NCBI GenBank assembly: GCA_964036195.1
Contig: OZ038450.1
Coordinates: 24,333,208 to 24,397,207 of the forward strand
From: Sphaerolaimus hirsutus
Taxonomy: Eukaryota; Nematoda; Chromadorea; Monhysterida; Sphaerolaimidae
Direction: 5' to 3'
DNA: 64,000 nucleotides
In this document: positions 22,815 through 35,071 of the stretch, piece by piece
Layout: every line of letters starts with the position of its first letter
How positions within the stretch are numbered: the stretch's first letter is position 1
Translations under genes and position numbers: made by a program
The notes under the pieces: generated by a model
Databases searched by the model: none
Seen by the model: only the letters and a program-made list of their open reading frames with translations
What the model was told of the DNA's origin: nothing

Positions 22815-23590
22815 ACTCAGTACCATATATAAACTCAAGTCAAACACCCCCTAATCTGAAAACTTCTGTAAATTCAGCACCCTAAATAAACTCAAGTCAA
22901 TCACCACCTAATCTGTAAACGCCCTAATTTGTAAACTCCTGACAACTCAGCACCCCAAATAAACTCAATTCAAACCCCTAATCTGTAAACTTTATTAAAC
23001 ATCCTAAAAAACTCAAGTCAAACAGCCCCCTAATCTTAAAACTCCCATAAACTCAGCACCCTAAATAAACTCAAACCAATCACCCCATAATCTGTAAACT
23101 CCTGAAAATTCAGCACCCTAAATAAACTAAAGTCAATCACCACCTAATCTGTGAACTCCCTAATTTGTAAACTCCTGTAAACTCAGCACCCCACAAAAAC
23201 CCCTAATCTGAAAACAAAACTAAACATCGTAAAAAAGTCGAGTCAAACAGCCCCTAATCTGTAAACACCTGTAAACTGAGCAACCTAAATAAACACAAGT
23301 GAAACACCCTCCCAATCTGTAAACCCCATAAAAACTTAGCACCCCAAATAAACTCAATTCAAACACCTAATCTGTAAACTAAACTAAACTTTCTGGCAGA
23401 CATTTTTTTTACCTTTCCGTTTTCCGTTTTCCGTAAAGTGAAAAATTTTTACCTTTCCGTTTTCCATAAAAAAATTTTTTTTTACACCCTACTCAGCACC
23501 CCATCAGAACTCAAGTCAAACCCCTAATCTGTAAACTCCCATAAACTGAGCATCCTAAATAAACTCAAGTCAAGCAACTCCTATTCTGTA
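22815..23590. repeat. Diverged tandem array of about 60-bp units
   Basis: Units containing CTAATCTGTAAACTCC, CAGCACCCTAAATAAACT and CAAGTCAAACACC recur about a dozen times with heavy drift. It is non-coding and lies in the intron between exons 2 and 3. A short TTTTTACCTTTCCGTTTTCC insertion lies at 23405-23490. Confidence 0.7.
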
Positions 23591-23605
23591 AACTCCTGTA
23601 TATAT

Positions 23606-23780
23606 CAGAGTTGTGAAAGTGTATTTACACTTACCCGAAATACCCAGGTAAATGGGTATTTATATTTACACTTACACTTACACTTTCATACACCCATACC
23701 CATACACTTTTTTTACACTTTCCTGGGCAAAATACCCGGGTACAGAAAGTGTATACTTTTCTTTCAGATGGCCCTGTTTT
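23606..23780. mobile_element. One end of a GTGTAAGTG-variant hAT-like element
   Basis: CAGAGTTGTGAAAGTGTATT is followed by TTACACTTACACTTACACTT arrays and GGGTACAGAAAGTGTA. The partner end is absent. Confidence 0.5.
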
Positions 23781-23845
23781 ATGCTTTTGAGAAAGCATAA
23801 AATAGGGTCAGGTATACTCGGCAGACACGATACTCTACAAACAGA

Positions 23846-25495
23846 TAGGAGTTACACCCATAGGGGATTTTGGGGTTAGCATTTTGGGGGGGGGGGGTTC
23901 GCCAGTCAGCACATGTTAATAACTCGGGAACCGCTTCATTTGTGAACTGATTTTAGTCATTAAAATGTTAAAATGATCACAAATGTTCGGAGAGTTCATT
24001 TCTGAGGTCAAATCGGAGATACACATTTGTTTATATGTATATCGATTTAGCCCATTTCGAAATGCAAAATTTCCGCAAAAGTTTGCTTTTTGAACATGCT
24101 ATCCTATTCTTCTGATCGAGAGAAACTCAATGAAACAAAAATGAGATCGATATCTCGTTCCGATCAAAAGTTATGGCGCTTCAAACTTTTCCCTTCCATC
24201 CACATAAATAAGCACATGCATGCAACTTCAAAACTCCAGATCTTGGCCATTTCTCAGCCGATTTTTACTGATGAACACTTAAAATGATCAGAATGACATG
24301 TAGATATCATTTTTATCCACAGTTTATTTGTATGCATTTTCATTATGACAATTTAATTCAAGAAATCGCATTAATTTATTGTATGGGAAATCTGCTGCAA
24401 TATAGGGATAATCTGGTCCTAAAAATGAAATCGCCATGTTATTCTGATCATTTTAAGTGTTCATCTGTGAAAATCGGCTGAGAAATGGCCGAGATATGGG
24501 GTTTTGAAGTTGCATGCATGTGCTTATTTATGTGGATGGAATGGAAAAGTTTGAAGCGCCATAATGCTGCGATTACAGCTCGGGCGTAAAATTGACCAGC
24601 GTAAAATTTATTTTTGGGCGTAAAATTAATTACAGGTGAATGGATAAAGATATGGCATTGTAATTTCAGTCAAAGAAAGCACACATGCAGATGTTGCTTG
24701 TGTCCAAAGCTCATCAGTTTATTTTAATTGCATAAGAAGTTATGAATTTTGGCGCAAATTTTTTTTATTTTACGCCCTAATTTTACGCCACTTACAGCGC
24801 ATAATTGACAAAAATGTGCTAAAATTCATAACTCCCACTACGATTAAAATAAACTCATGAGCTTTGGACACAAGAAACGTCTGCATCCAAGCTTTCTTTG
24901 ACTGAAATAACAATGTCGTATCTTTATCCATTCATCTGTAATCAATTTTACGCCCAAAATCAATTTTACGCCCAGTCAATTTTACGCCCGAGCTGTAATC
25001 GCAGCATAACATGCGCCATAACTTTTGATCGGAAAGAGATATCGATCTCATTTTTGTTTCATTGAGTTTCTCTCGATCAGAAGAATAGGATAGCATGTTC
25101 AAAAAGAAACTTTTGCGGAAATTTTGCTTAATGGATATATAAACAAACGTGTATCTCCGATTTGACCTCAGAAATGAACTCTACAAACATTTGTGATCAT
25201 TTTAACATTATAATGACTAAAATCGGTTCACAAATGACCGAGCTATTGATGTGCAAAGTTTGCATGTTCTCGGCGACACCCAAAAAAACGCAAATGACAG
25301 TGTTTTTATAGACCCCCCCTATCTCCGGTCTGGGGGGTCGTAGAAAAAAATGGTCGCAATCTGGAAGAGCCCCGACCTGAATCCATAATATATCCAAATT
25401 TCAACATTTTTCACCAAGCGGTTCCCGAGTTATTAACACGAATTGACTGGCAAACCCCTCCCCCCCAAATGCTAACCCCAAAATCCCCTATGGTT
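23846..25495. repeat. Three-layer nested inverted repeat
   Basis: The outer arms (about 23846-24075 and 25120-25495) share CCATAGGGGATTTTGGGGTT. The middle arms (about 24075-24190 and 25005-25120) share GATCGAGAGAAACTCAATGA. The inner arms (about 24180-24310 and 24440-24560) share TTTCTCAGCCGATTTT and complement. An ACAGCTCGGGCGT element (24563-25009) is inserted between the inner and middle layers. Confidence 0.7.
24563..25009. mobile_element. GCGATTACAGCTC inverted-repeat element, copy 1
   Basis: ATGCTGCGATTACAGCTCGG and its complement at the right form the ends. GCGTAAAATTGA units form the arms, about 120 bp each. Copies with the same ends occur at 27729-28185 and, with CCGGAATTACAGCTC ends, at 47630-48051. 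The superfamily is not assigned because the TSD is ambiguous. Confidence 0.65.
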
Positions 25496-25514
25496 ACACC
25501 CCACTTCAAAATTT

Positions 25515-25831
25515 CGTGGTGCCAAGCGTCAATGGCGCCACAGAGATAGGGCGTCAAGCGCCAAGGACGCCAGGGCGCCATGGAAGAAATACCCCCCCTC
25601 GAAATACCCCCCCTCAAAATGGGAACTAGGTATGTATTTGTGGTCCGGGAAATGCATAACAGACGTTCAAAACACTTACTGTGTTACGTTAGAACATCAT
25701 TTATACCATCGGCATCCTTATATAAGGCTGTAAAAACTTTTAAATGGTGTTTATTTTTGCATTTTTCGCGTTTTTCTCTCAAAATTTCCACTCTGAAAAA
25801 ATAAATGGGGGTATTTCGAGGAAATACGGTA
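25515..25831. mobile_element. GGCGCC array fragment joined to a CCGTAT-type MITE variant
   Basis: Decayed GGCGCC units at 25530-25582 run straight into AATACCCCCCCTCG and a variant core (GGTCCGGGAAATGCATAACA), ending GAGGAAATACGGTA at 25831. The same variant core is at 49450-49537. Confidence 0.55.
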
Positions 25832-25937
25832 TGACACCGGGTGCCAAAGGCACCACAGTAAAAGGTGTGTATTATTTACAGTGAACGACAGTGAAAAAAT
25901 TGCGCTGTTCGTTCACTATCTTCACATTAATGCTATA

Positions 25938-27675
25938 TACCGTATATCCTCGAATAAGTCCCACGGGGAGTTATTTTTCATCAACAATTTTGAGGGGGTA
26001 CTTATTCAAGGGGAGCAGTTATTCAAGGGGGAAATTGTTCGATACATCTAATCGATACAAGGGGGAATTTTCAGTAAAATGTATGATTAATTTACTGCAC
26101 AAATGGGAGTAATTTGGTAACATAGGAATACAAGATTCACAATTCAAGCAGTGAAATCAATGTTAGTAAACTCTAGCTGCAAGTAACGATGGCAAAAAAA
26201 GATTCGAAAATTCGAAAACATTTTTGAATTTTCGAATTTTTTCATAATTTTCGAATTTTTATTTCACCCCTAGAAAAAACACTTAAAAATCGATTTATTT
26301 TTCAAAAAATTCGAAAATTCAAAAATTCAAAAATTCGAAAATACTTTTCGAATTTTTCAGGAAATTCAAGGCAACAAAACGTACTCTGAAGTTCAACGTG
26401 CTCAATAAATTGACAATTGGTACGCGTTGCGTATGAAAAACGAAACAAAACAAAAAAAGGTCCAAAAACGTTGCAATGTAAAATGCCCTGTAAAATGTGG
26501 AATGTCATGCAAGTGTCAAAAGTTATGAAAACCATTAGTGCCCAGGAAAATGGTTAACATATTTGCAATTTTCCACAGCATTTCCATGACTTTAGACACT
26601 TTGCATAACATTTGACATTTCACAGAGCACTTTACAGGTGTCTGGGATGGCCCATAGGAACTGCACAAAAGAGATGTGATCAAAGATATTATCAAAGAAG
26701 AGTGGTTTGAGAAGTATTTACCTGTATTTATCTTGTGAAGTTAGCACTGTATGCACTGAGTACGCTCAGTGCTCTATACTCGGGCAACATTACACTGTAC
26801 ATTTTTCTGGAGGTAACACTAAATCATGACGTCATAACCGCAGTTGGCTGTGAACTTATGGCTCACTGAACCAGTTCAGAGTTGGGATGAAGTGGAGTGG
26901 AGTGGGGAGTCAGTTCACAAGTTTGGCTGTCTGCCAGCCGAAGACATAAATCATATCTATTTGTAGAGTATCACATCTGCCGAGTATAGCCACTTCCAAA
27001 ACAGTCCAAATTCTTCATTCAAAACTTCAGATTCAATATTTTTACAAAAAAATTCGAAAATTAATTGAAAAAATTCGAAAAATAGCCAACAAATTTGAAA
27101 ATTGCCAAAAAAGGTTCGAAAATTCGAAAATTCAAAAATTAAATTCGAAATTCGAAAATTCATTTCAGGAAAAATTCGAAAATTCGAAAATTCATTTAGG
27201 AAAAAACACTTAAAAATTTAAATACTTTTTTTTGGAGGGTTTGCCATCGTTAGCTGCAAGATAATACATATACTAACATAATAAATATACTCCAGTGACT
27301 TTACACCTTGCACGCGTGGTTCACTCTGGAAGCGTGCCAACGATACTTCAGCGCAGCTAATTAAATGAATAATGTTTATTTATGCTAATGCTAATCTTTA
27401 TGTGTTATTTTAACAACAATGTCGTTTTCCATCTTTTTACAAAAATTGAATGCTTAATCACTATTGGCACGCTTCCAACGTGAGACATAAATCAGTCCGA
27501 GTGCAGAGTATCAAGTCCGCCGAGTATACATAAAACGTTTTTCTAAATGTGAAATATTGTGAAATATTTTCTACCTATCAAAGGGGGGATTATTCAAGGG
27601 GGGAGTTATTTTTTACTCATGCTCACAGGAGAGTGACTTATTCGAGGGGGGGGACTTACTCGAGGATATACGGTA
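25938..27675. mobile_element. CCGTAT-type MITE, subtype 3, split by a hAT-like element
   Basis: TA-CCGTATATCCTCGAATAA opens it and GAGGATATACGG-TA closes it. Blocks of GGGGACTTATTC and GGGGGAGTTATT lie just inside each end. The AATTCG element 26184-27252 sits in the middle. Interior 27300-27525 shares CCAACGTGAGACATAAATCA with 48130. Confidence 0.65.
26184..27252. mobile_element. AATTCG-family hAT-like element, 1069 bp
   Basis: It starts TAACGATGGCAAAAAAAG and ends GGTTTGCCATCGTTA. GCTGCAAG flanks both ends (26176-26183 and 27253-27260). TTCGAAAATTCG arrays form both arms, and P-type units lie at 26475-26652. Confidence 0.9.
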
Positions 27676-27728
27676 AGTAAATATGTAAATACTATGTCAA
27701 ATTTTCTTATATTTTATTACTGGATGTT

Positions 27729-28185
27729 ATACTGCGATTACAGCTCAGGCGTAAAATACACCGGGTGTAAAATTGATTTTTGGGCGTAAAATTAATTACA
27801 GGTGAATGGATAAAGATATGGCATTGTAATTTCAGTCAAAGAAAGCGCACATGCAGATTGTTGCAGCATGTTGCTAGTGTCCAAAGCTCATTAGTTTATA
27901 TTGATTGTACTAGAAGTTATGAATTTTGGCGCAATTTTTTTTAATTTTACGCCCTAATTTTACGCAACTTACAGCGCATAAATGACAAAATTGTGCGAAA
28001 ATTCATAACTCCCAGTACGAATAAAATAAACTCATGAGCTTTGAACACAAGAAACGTCTGCATTTAAGCTTTCGTTGACTGAAATAACAATGTCCTATCT
28101 TTATCCATTCATCTGTTATCAATTTTACGCCCAAAATCAATTTTACGCCCAGTCAATTTTACGCCTGAGCTGTAATCGCAGCAAA
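27729..28185. mobile_element. GCGATTACAGCTC inverted-repeat element, copy 2
   Basis: Ends are ACTGCGATTACAGCTC and GAGCTGTAATCGCAG, with GCGTAAAATTGAT arms as in copy 1. Confidence 0.65.
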
Positions 28186-28263
28186 AGTCATTTCTTATAA
28201 CATTTTACATGGCTTTTGTGGACACTTTTCATTCATTTCATCGATTTTGAGCCGTCGCATGAG

Positions 28264-29057
28264 CAATGATGGGCGAGTTCTCAAAATAAAAACACTTTCT
28301 GTATTTTGAGTTTTTCAAAAATGAATACCTGTGTTTTGAGTTTTTTTCATGAAAAAAACTTGAGTTTCTGTGTCTTATTTCTTTGTTTTTTTAAAAAACT
28401 CAAGTTTTTCAGTAAAAACTCAAGTTTTTTGATAAAAACTCAAGTTTTTTTGGTAAAAACTTGAGTTGTTTTACAAAAAGTTGCATTTTACAACATTTTA
28501 CTGTTGAAACAGTGGTTTTCTTATCAAATATTTGTTTTGCATATGTTTTGTTGTATATTTGAAAATTTTCATTAGTTCACTGGAGGTAGTTCCAAATGGG
28601 TGACCAATACCTTTGACAGCTTGGGAGGTGAGGAGCGCTCAGCTCAATTGTGTGAGCTAGCAGACCCTGGTGGACACCCTCAACACTTCGATCACAGTCC
28701 CTAATATTGTCGAAACCACCAGGAGATGCGGACACCATTATTTTTTTGGATACTTATTTCATCGTTAAACTTGTATACTATGTACATATTTACACACTAT
28801 ACATAAATACATGCATACCTTATGTATGCACACACACATTGTTCCGTTCAAATCTTGTGCCTTCAATTGCTTGGATAAAAAACTCAAAAAACATTTCCGT
28901 ATTTTCTGTGTTTCCGTGTTTCCGTGTTCTCCAAAAAAGAACTCATTTGAGTTTCCGTGTTTTTCAAAATTGTTGAGTTTTTGTGTTTCTGTGTTAAACA
29001 AAAACACGGAAACTCAATGAGTTTCCATATTTAATATGTGTGTTTTTGCCATCGTTG
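28264..29057. mobile_element. ACTCAAGTTTTT-array hAT-like element, 794 bp
   Basis: It begins CAATGATGGGCGAGTTCTC and ends GTGTTTTTGCCATCGTTG. CGCATGAG flanks both ends (28256-28263 and 29058-29065). The left arm is AAAACTCAAGTTTTT units and the right arm GAGTTTCCGTGTTTTTC units. The 300-bp core has no clear gene. Confidence 0.85.
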
Positions 29058-29294
29058 CGCATGAGTGGCTTTACAGTCTGAACGCACCAATCAAATCCCT
29101 ACAAATATCTATCAGATATTCACACTGAGCGAATTGTTGCCTGATAAATAGATATTAACAAAGATTAATGAGATTTTGTCTACAAGAAAATTGTCTACTT
29201 GCGCAATTTTCAGTCAAAAATCAATCTTCAATGTACTCATGTAATGACATTTATGTAATTCATGTAATGTAATTTTGTCGTTTTTACGAAGTTC

Positions 29295-29402
29295 AGCCTG
29301 ACACTGTGCTGGCGCTATTTTAGGAGTGCGCGCCAGGCGCCAAGGGCGCCACAGAAAAAGGGTGCCAAGCGCCAATGGCACCATGGCGCCATTCCATCAC
29401 CA
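29295..29402. mobile_element. Right end of a GGCGCC-family element
   Basis: A short GGCGCC array ends in GGCGCCATTCCATCACCA. The next eight bases are GTGTCAAG, then another element end starts (29411). The left end is missing. Confidence 0.5.
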
Positions 29403-29410
29403 GTGTCAAG

Positions 29411-30246
29411 TAACGAGTATTAGTATATAGTAAAGAAAAAGTATTTAAATTTTTAAGTGTTTTTTATCAAATGAATTTTCCAAATTTTTCCCAAATTAAT
29501 TTTCGAATTTCAAATTTAATATTCGAATTTTCAAATCTTTTTTGGCAATTTTCTAATTTTTTTAGAAAAGTATACAATTTGGGCTATTTACACAGGTCCC
29601 GGCCGGGGCCGGGACCTGTGTAAATAGCCTACAATTTGAAGCCTAAAACACAGTATTTGGACTCTTTTTATGTTTTGAGCCCCTTTTAACCTTAATTTCA
29701 CTGTAAGTGAAGCATGACAATTTCACTTCACTTTAACATGACCAATAGTAGAAATACTTATGTGGACCAGCATGCCTTTCAAAAACGCTTATGTGTGACT
29801 GCCCCTCAGACAACCTGCGCGAATTTTTTGATGGACCGGCGTCTGTTTCCGCGGAAGTAGAGAGCCGCCGTTCTAATTGTTCGGGCAGTTCTGTGCATTC
29901 CTCAACGGATCTGTGGGGTCCGCCACGGGCGCCATTTCAATTTTTTTTATGTTTTTTTCCGTTACATCAGGCTCTTTCTGCCCCACCACATATCAGTTGT
30001 CGCTTTATTTAGCCCGCTGAACCTAAGAGTGCGTTTTGTCGCCTTGAATTCCCTAAAAAATTCGAAAACTATTTTTGAAAACGGTATATGCTAATTTTTG
30101 AATTTTTGAATTTTCGATTTTTTTCAAAATAAATCGATTTTTAAGTGTGTTTTTTCCATGGGTGCATTAAAAATTCGAAAATTATGAAAAAAGTCTAAAA
30201 TTCATAAATATTTTCGAATTTTCAAATCTTTTTTGCCATTGTTACT
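29411..30246. mobile_element. Diverged AATTCG-family element
   Basis: It starts TAACGAGTATTAG with AAGTATTTAAATTTTTAAGT and ends TTTTTTGCCATTGTTA. Flanking octamers GTGTCAAG and CTGTCCAC match at only 5 positions. It contains the 49-bp palindrome at 29582. Sequence 29770-30010 is a less repetitive core without a supported gene. Confidence 0.5.
29582..29630. mobile_element. 49-bp palindromic hAT-like mini-element
   Basis: GGCTATTTACACAGGTCCCG is followed at once by its inverted copy, with about 5 bp between. ACAATTTG stands on both sides (29574-29581 and 29631-29638), so the palindrome behaves as an inserted unit made only of terminal repeats. The same end occurs at 6576-6595 on a longer element. 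Confidence 0.8.
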
Positions 30247-30477
30247 GTCCACACAAGAAACTCACTGAGTGTGAAACACATGAACGCATTATCAACACAT
30301 TTCCCATTTCTCATTCATTTAGTTCAAAGTTAGTTTTAGAGAAATGGAATATGCATCTATAATATTAGGGTACACACTGACCATTACATATCTGAATATG
30401 ATGCATTTATCACCAATTGAATACAATCTGACGCTTGTGATTTTCACCCATGTAGTGCACAGTGTACATTCACACAG

Positions 30478-30601
30478 GCATCGAAGTGACCCAGATTAAA
30501 AAGGTGCAATCGAGTGAATGGTTGATTGAACCAACAGGAGGGGGTGTTTCTGACTGTGCCGCTCCTGCAGAACATCATGACTATTCCTTCAGGGATCAGA
30601 C
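30478..30601 (+). CDS. Internal exon 3
   Basis: The exon lies between the acceptor TTCACACAG|GC and the donor CAGAC|GTTAGT. It is 124 bp, made of two leading bases, forty codons and two trailing bases. The G left from exon 2 plus GC gives Gly, and the trailing AC plus the first C of exon 4 gives Thr. The peptide runs GIEVTQIKKVQSSEWLIEP, then a GGG turn, DCAAPAEHHDYSFRDQ. There is no premature stop. The surrounding sequence consists of non-coding repeats. The match of phase on both sides is the main support; the product is not recognised. Confidence 0.6.
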
Positions 30602-30973
30602 GTTAGTAAACTGCTTCCACATCAGGTTCAAATCATCCAGTTGTCACTTTCTTACGAGTGCAATATCTCCAGCTGTGTCTGAAATACATAGGCGGCGCAA
30701 GGTCCCAATTTTCCCTTGTGACATTCACAATACATTGGCCAAAATTTGACCTTGTGACACTTTTTTACTACCGTATTACCTCAAATTACACCCACGGGGG
30801 TTTATTATTTCGACAGCAAATTTTGAGGGGGGTTAATTCGAGGGGGGTTTATTTGAGGGGATGGTCCATTATTTCGCCAGAAATTTTACGAAATTCCCCA
30901 TACTCAGATGTAGAAAAATACAACATTGTCACAGACGTATAAGTCTTTATAGGCATAAACATACAACTGTATA

Positions 30974-31344
30974 CAGTGTGGCATAGCCGCCACCCTTCCC
31001 GGGCGGCACATGGAAAGTGGCCGGGAGCGGCAACTTTCAGTAAATTTTCAATGGTGTTCCCTAAAAATTTTGCGCGCAAATGCGCAATTTCCCCCCACAG
31101 AAAAGCTATTTTCAGCTCGCCGGTTGCGGCAGCATCCAATTCCGCGGAAATGCACCCAAAATCTCCTAGCACCCTATTAATGGCGCTGGCGCCATGGCGT
31201 GACATCCATTAACGGTGCTGGCACCATGGCGCCATTCCCTTACTACAGGGGTCAAATTTGAGGGGGCGGGGCGCCAACCCCCGTTCGCCGGGCTCCGTAT
31301 ACAATCCGTCGCCACCCCGCTCAAAAATCCTGGCTACGCCACTG
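30974..31344. mobile_element. hAT-like element with GGCGTAGCC ends, 371 bp
   Basis: It begins CAGTGTGGCATAGCC and ends GGCTACGCCACTG. ACTGTATA flanks both ends (30966-30973 and 31345-31352). The CAGTGGCGTAGCC end is a pattern I associate with animal hAT elements. It holds a short GGCGCC array at 31180-31235. Confidence 0.85.
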
Positions 31345-31350
31345 ACTGTA

Positions 31351-31644
31351 TACCGCATTTCCTCGAAATACCCCCCGGGGGGTGATTGTTTCACTAACTG
31401 ACATGTATAGACTCTTGTAGACTAATATTAGTACGTAGATGGTATAAACACTGTTCTAACGTGATTACGACATTGTTTAAACATGTGTTCTGCACTACGC
31501 AGAACACAAACAGCAGTATTTGTCATGTACGTTCTCTTTACACTCAATCTGGGGGGTATTTTGAGGGGGGGGTGATTGTTTCATAGTGGTCTCGAGAGGG
31601 GGGGGTATTTCGAGGGCGGGGGGGTATTTCGAGGAAATACGGTA
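31351..31644. mobile_element. CCGTAT-type MITE, subtype 1, shortened
   Basis: Edges are TACCGCATTTCCTCG and CGAGGAAATACGGTA. The core is in reverse order compared with 14656. Its left TA overlaps the end of the ACTGTATA TSD of the neighbouring hAT. Confidence 0.7.
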
Positions 31645-32406
31645 TACACATAAAACCTTCCCTAACGTCACTCAGTCATCAGTTTTAACGTGTGTTCTGC
31701 ATTATTCACATCACACACTGTGGTGTTTGTTGTGTACATGCTGTTTACACTGTATTTTGGGCGGGTATTTTGAGGGGGGTTTAATGTTTCTCCAGCCCAT
31801 TTTGAGTGGGGGGGGTAATCCAAGGGGGGTTAATTCGAGGTAATACGGTAGGTCTGTTTAGGTATGTTTCAGCTGAAACATCACTGTAAAAGCTCGCTGT
31901 TTGCTAGATGATGGAGTTTGAAAAAAATCAAGCAGAGCTTTCTTCTGCTTGGCTGGTGTAGCCATCTGCAATTATCAAGCTTTGAAAGAATGCAATTCAA
32001 AAAATCATGAAAATTGAATGAAATGACCAACGTAAATGATAACTGATGCTTTTGCCCAATTGCAGCGCTTTTGTTTTCCACTCCCATTATGTCTTTGTAC
32101 ATAAATATTTACATAAACGGAGCCTAAATACAACAACACAGACAAAAAAAAAATGAAAATACCATTGGCAACCATAGAGAGATTTCAAACAACGAATTCT
32201 CGCCAAATGCTGATTTGATTTTCATCAAAAGCAGGGAAAATGTAAAATATTGAAGTGAATTTTTGAGTGATGCGGATATCTGAAATTCCGCTTGTGAATG
32301 TCACAATGTGACACTGAAATTTCTGCTTGTGACACCCGAAATTCCGCTTGTGACATTCACAATGTCACAAGCACTTACGCCGCCTATGCGAGATATGGAG
32401 CAGATA

Positions 32407-32847
32407 TACCGTATTACCTCGAAATACCCCCATGGGGGTTTATTATTTCGCCAGCAAAAATTGAGGGGGGGTTAATTCGAGGCGGGGGTTTATTCGAGGG
32501 GGGGTTTTATTATTTCGTCAGAAATTTTCGTAAGGATCGTAGTAAATAGTAGGCATTTGAGTACCCAAAATAGGTAAAAAATGTGTCCAAACAGGATATA
32601 TTTGGACATAAAAACGTAGATAGCTACACAAACTAGTCTATGTGTAGCTGCACTGCAAATTAACAGTAACATACATCATGTACATTGCATACATGACGTA
32701 TTTATTATGTACATGACGTACATCATTCCGAAGGGGGGGGTATTTCGAGGGGGGGTTTTATTATTTCCCCAGCCCATATTGAGGGGGGGATAATTCGAGG
32801 GGGGGGGGGTTAATTCAAGGGGGGGGATAATTCGAGGTAATACGGTA
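32407..32847. mobile_element. CCGTAT-type MITE, subtype 2
   Basis: TA-CCGTATTACCTCGAAATA to TTCGAGGTAATACGG-TA, with long G-runs (GGGGGGTTAATTCGAGG). The core has AGTACATGACGT units. Upstream, 31860-32400 holds nothing recognised apart from short CACAATGTGACA and TTCCGCTTGTGACA repeats. Confidence 0.75.
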
Positions 32848-35071
32848 GTTAAGCTGTATGTCGGCATAACACCCCCCCCCCCCCCCCCCCAGCATATACA
32901 CCAGCAGGGGGGGGGGGCTTCGGCGACTCACTACAGTGCGGTTGAACATGCAAAAAAAACTTTTCAATTTGCAATTTTTCAATGTGCAATTTTTCTGTCT
33001 GCATCAAGTTCAGCACCAACATGGTACGCATACTGCAGATATCATAACGCGAGCCTTGGGGGTTTAGAATTCTCAAATTTTTGGGAAGTGTGGCCAACAC
33101 CATCCCCTACTATACAGTGCAGTGCAGGGCAGCAGCAACCCACTACTTGCTGAACATCAAAGATTTTTTGACATTTTTTTCTTAATTGGTTCCCTGCATC
33201 ATGTTCAGCACTGAAATATTTTATCCTGTTCACATCAAGTACAGCACCTGATGTTGTAAATTCACATTAATGTTGATGACTATGTTAACTATACAATACC
33301 ATGCAGCAAATATTTCTGTTCATTACTACATAGCAGAAAATGTTCCCCATCCAACACAACCCAACTCCACCCCGAAAGGGTGGCAGACAAGAAAAATGGA
33401 TTTTATGTCACTATTTATTAGACATTCAAAAACTTGGTTTACAGTGCCCTCTAGGGCAGGCTATCCGTGAGAGTATACCCCGCGGTATACAAGCATGGTA
33501 TAACAAGGCGCAAACACCTTTTTGCTTAACGCACACTGGAAAAATTGCTCATGTTGAATGCATTGTGCAAACACGTGGTCACTTCGTGAGTGTGTGCAAC
33601 ATAAATTGCATACCACTGTGCAACATGGATTTACTCTCGAGTTGCCCGCGTCTGTTTTGCCAGTAGAGTATAGGCCAGTGCTCATGCATCTTAGTGTCAA
33701 CTCATCTTGGTATATTTTCGTATTTATGCATGTTTGGCTGCACTGCATTTTGCCGCAGTGTATTCTTAACCATTTTCGTCCAGCATACAATGTTGGTGAG
33801 ATTTGGTGTGGTCACTTTATTGAACTGTTGAATTGAATTTAATTTGTTGCAAATGTCATAAAAATGAATGGTCGTCATTATAACAAATATAAATATTGTC
33901 AAGTGGTCGAGACTGGAATTAGTTTTTCTTAATTCCCATCAACTACAATTGACAGAAATGCGTTCACAGCCGATTTATGAGCTTACCAAAATCTGGCAGT
34001 ATCCTAGTGTGTGCATCACCCATCCCGATCCCAAAAAGATGGTCCCAATCCCATGAATTCTCGCACAAAAATAATCACGAAATTTGACAAATGAAATAAT
34101 AAATAAAAACGACAGATTATCGCTGGACGCGTGTGTAGTGCATTGAGCACAGCCGGACGTACCGGGAATAATATGAGATGAAAAAATGCAATCCGCCACT
34201 AAGCCCACACGTTCCCAAGATGAGATAACACTGTATGAGACTTTACTATATGAGACTGTATCGGGCAAATCGAGAGCACTCCGCAACATGATATGGCATA
34301 TGTTCCACAAACTAAAATGCCAGGTGTCTCATACTGGCTAGTCAACAAGTTTTCACCATGAATGTAACTTTATATATGTAACTTAAAACAGAATTTGCAT
34401 GTTTACATACATATTTTTGCACCATAAAATTGACAAAAATTTTTTTCTCCACAAACCTAAAAATTCAAAGTACAAAAGATATGCAAAATGACATCTCTAT
34501 TTGCATAATATATGTTCTCACATGCACATAAAGAAAAGGATGTATCTAACATTTTTCAATTTGCCTATACAAATACATACAAGTATTTGTAAATCAAAAT
34601 TTAAATAAAAGGTATTTTTTCAAAATTTGAAAAATTCAAAGTAAAATTTCAATTTGCAAAAGTGTATATTTTGACATGCAAATCAAAATTTTAACTTGCA
34701 AATAAAATGTATCAGCATATGCAAATCAAAAAGTTTTTTTGCAAAACAATATTTGTGACCCACACTGTATAATGGGCACAATTTTTGAGAGGTGTTGTTG
34801 TGTGGTGTGTACAGAGGTCACCCAAAAGTTGACCTACCATAGGGTGTTAGCATTTTTGCTTTAACACACAGGGCATTGTGTGAGAGAATGATGCTCTCCC
34901 GTTGCATAAGAATATAAATGGGGTATGTGTTATTGCATTTTTTTGTGTAACAGAATTTGCGTGGTGTGGTGTGGTACAGAAAATGTGGTAATCTCACGGA
35001 CAGCCTGCTATAGGGGAGTGTTAAAGCTTTAAAAGTGCATAAAGAACATTGCTTTGAAAATGCCCCATGAC

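Larger units (their letters stand above)
30769..31850. mobile_element. CCGTAT-type MITE, subtype 2, with two insertions
   Basis: TACCGTATTACCTC at the left and GAGGTAATACGGTA at the right match the intact copy at 49955-50383. It has been split by a hAT-like element (30974-31344) and a subtype-1 MITE (31351-31644). It lies 170 bp downstream of exon 3. Confidence 0.7.

Noticed and set aside
33340-33840. Two overlapping frames of about 90-108 codons as a possible exon or transposon gene
   Set aside because: No recognised domain, frames overlap in the same strand, exon 3 joins exon 4 in phase without it, and the segment lies in the core of a large inverted repeat.
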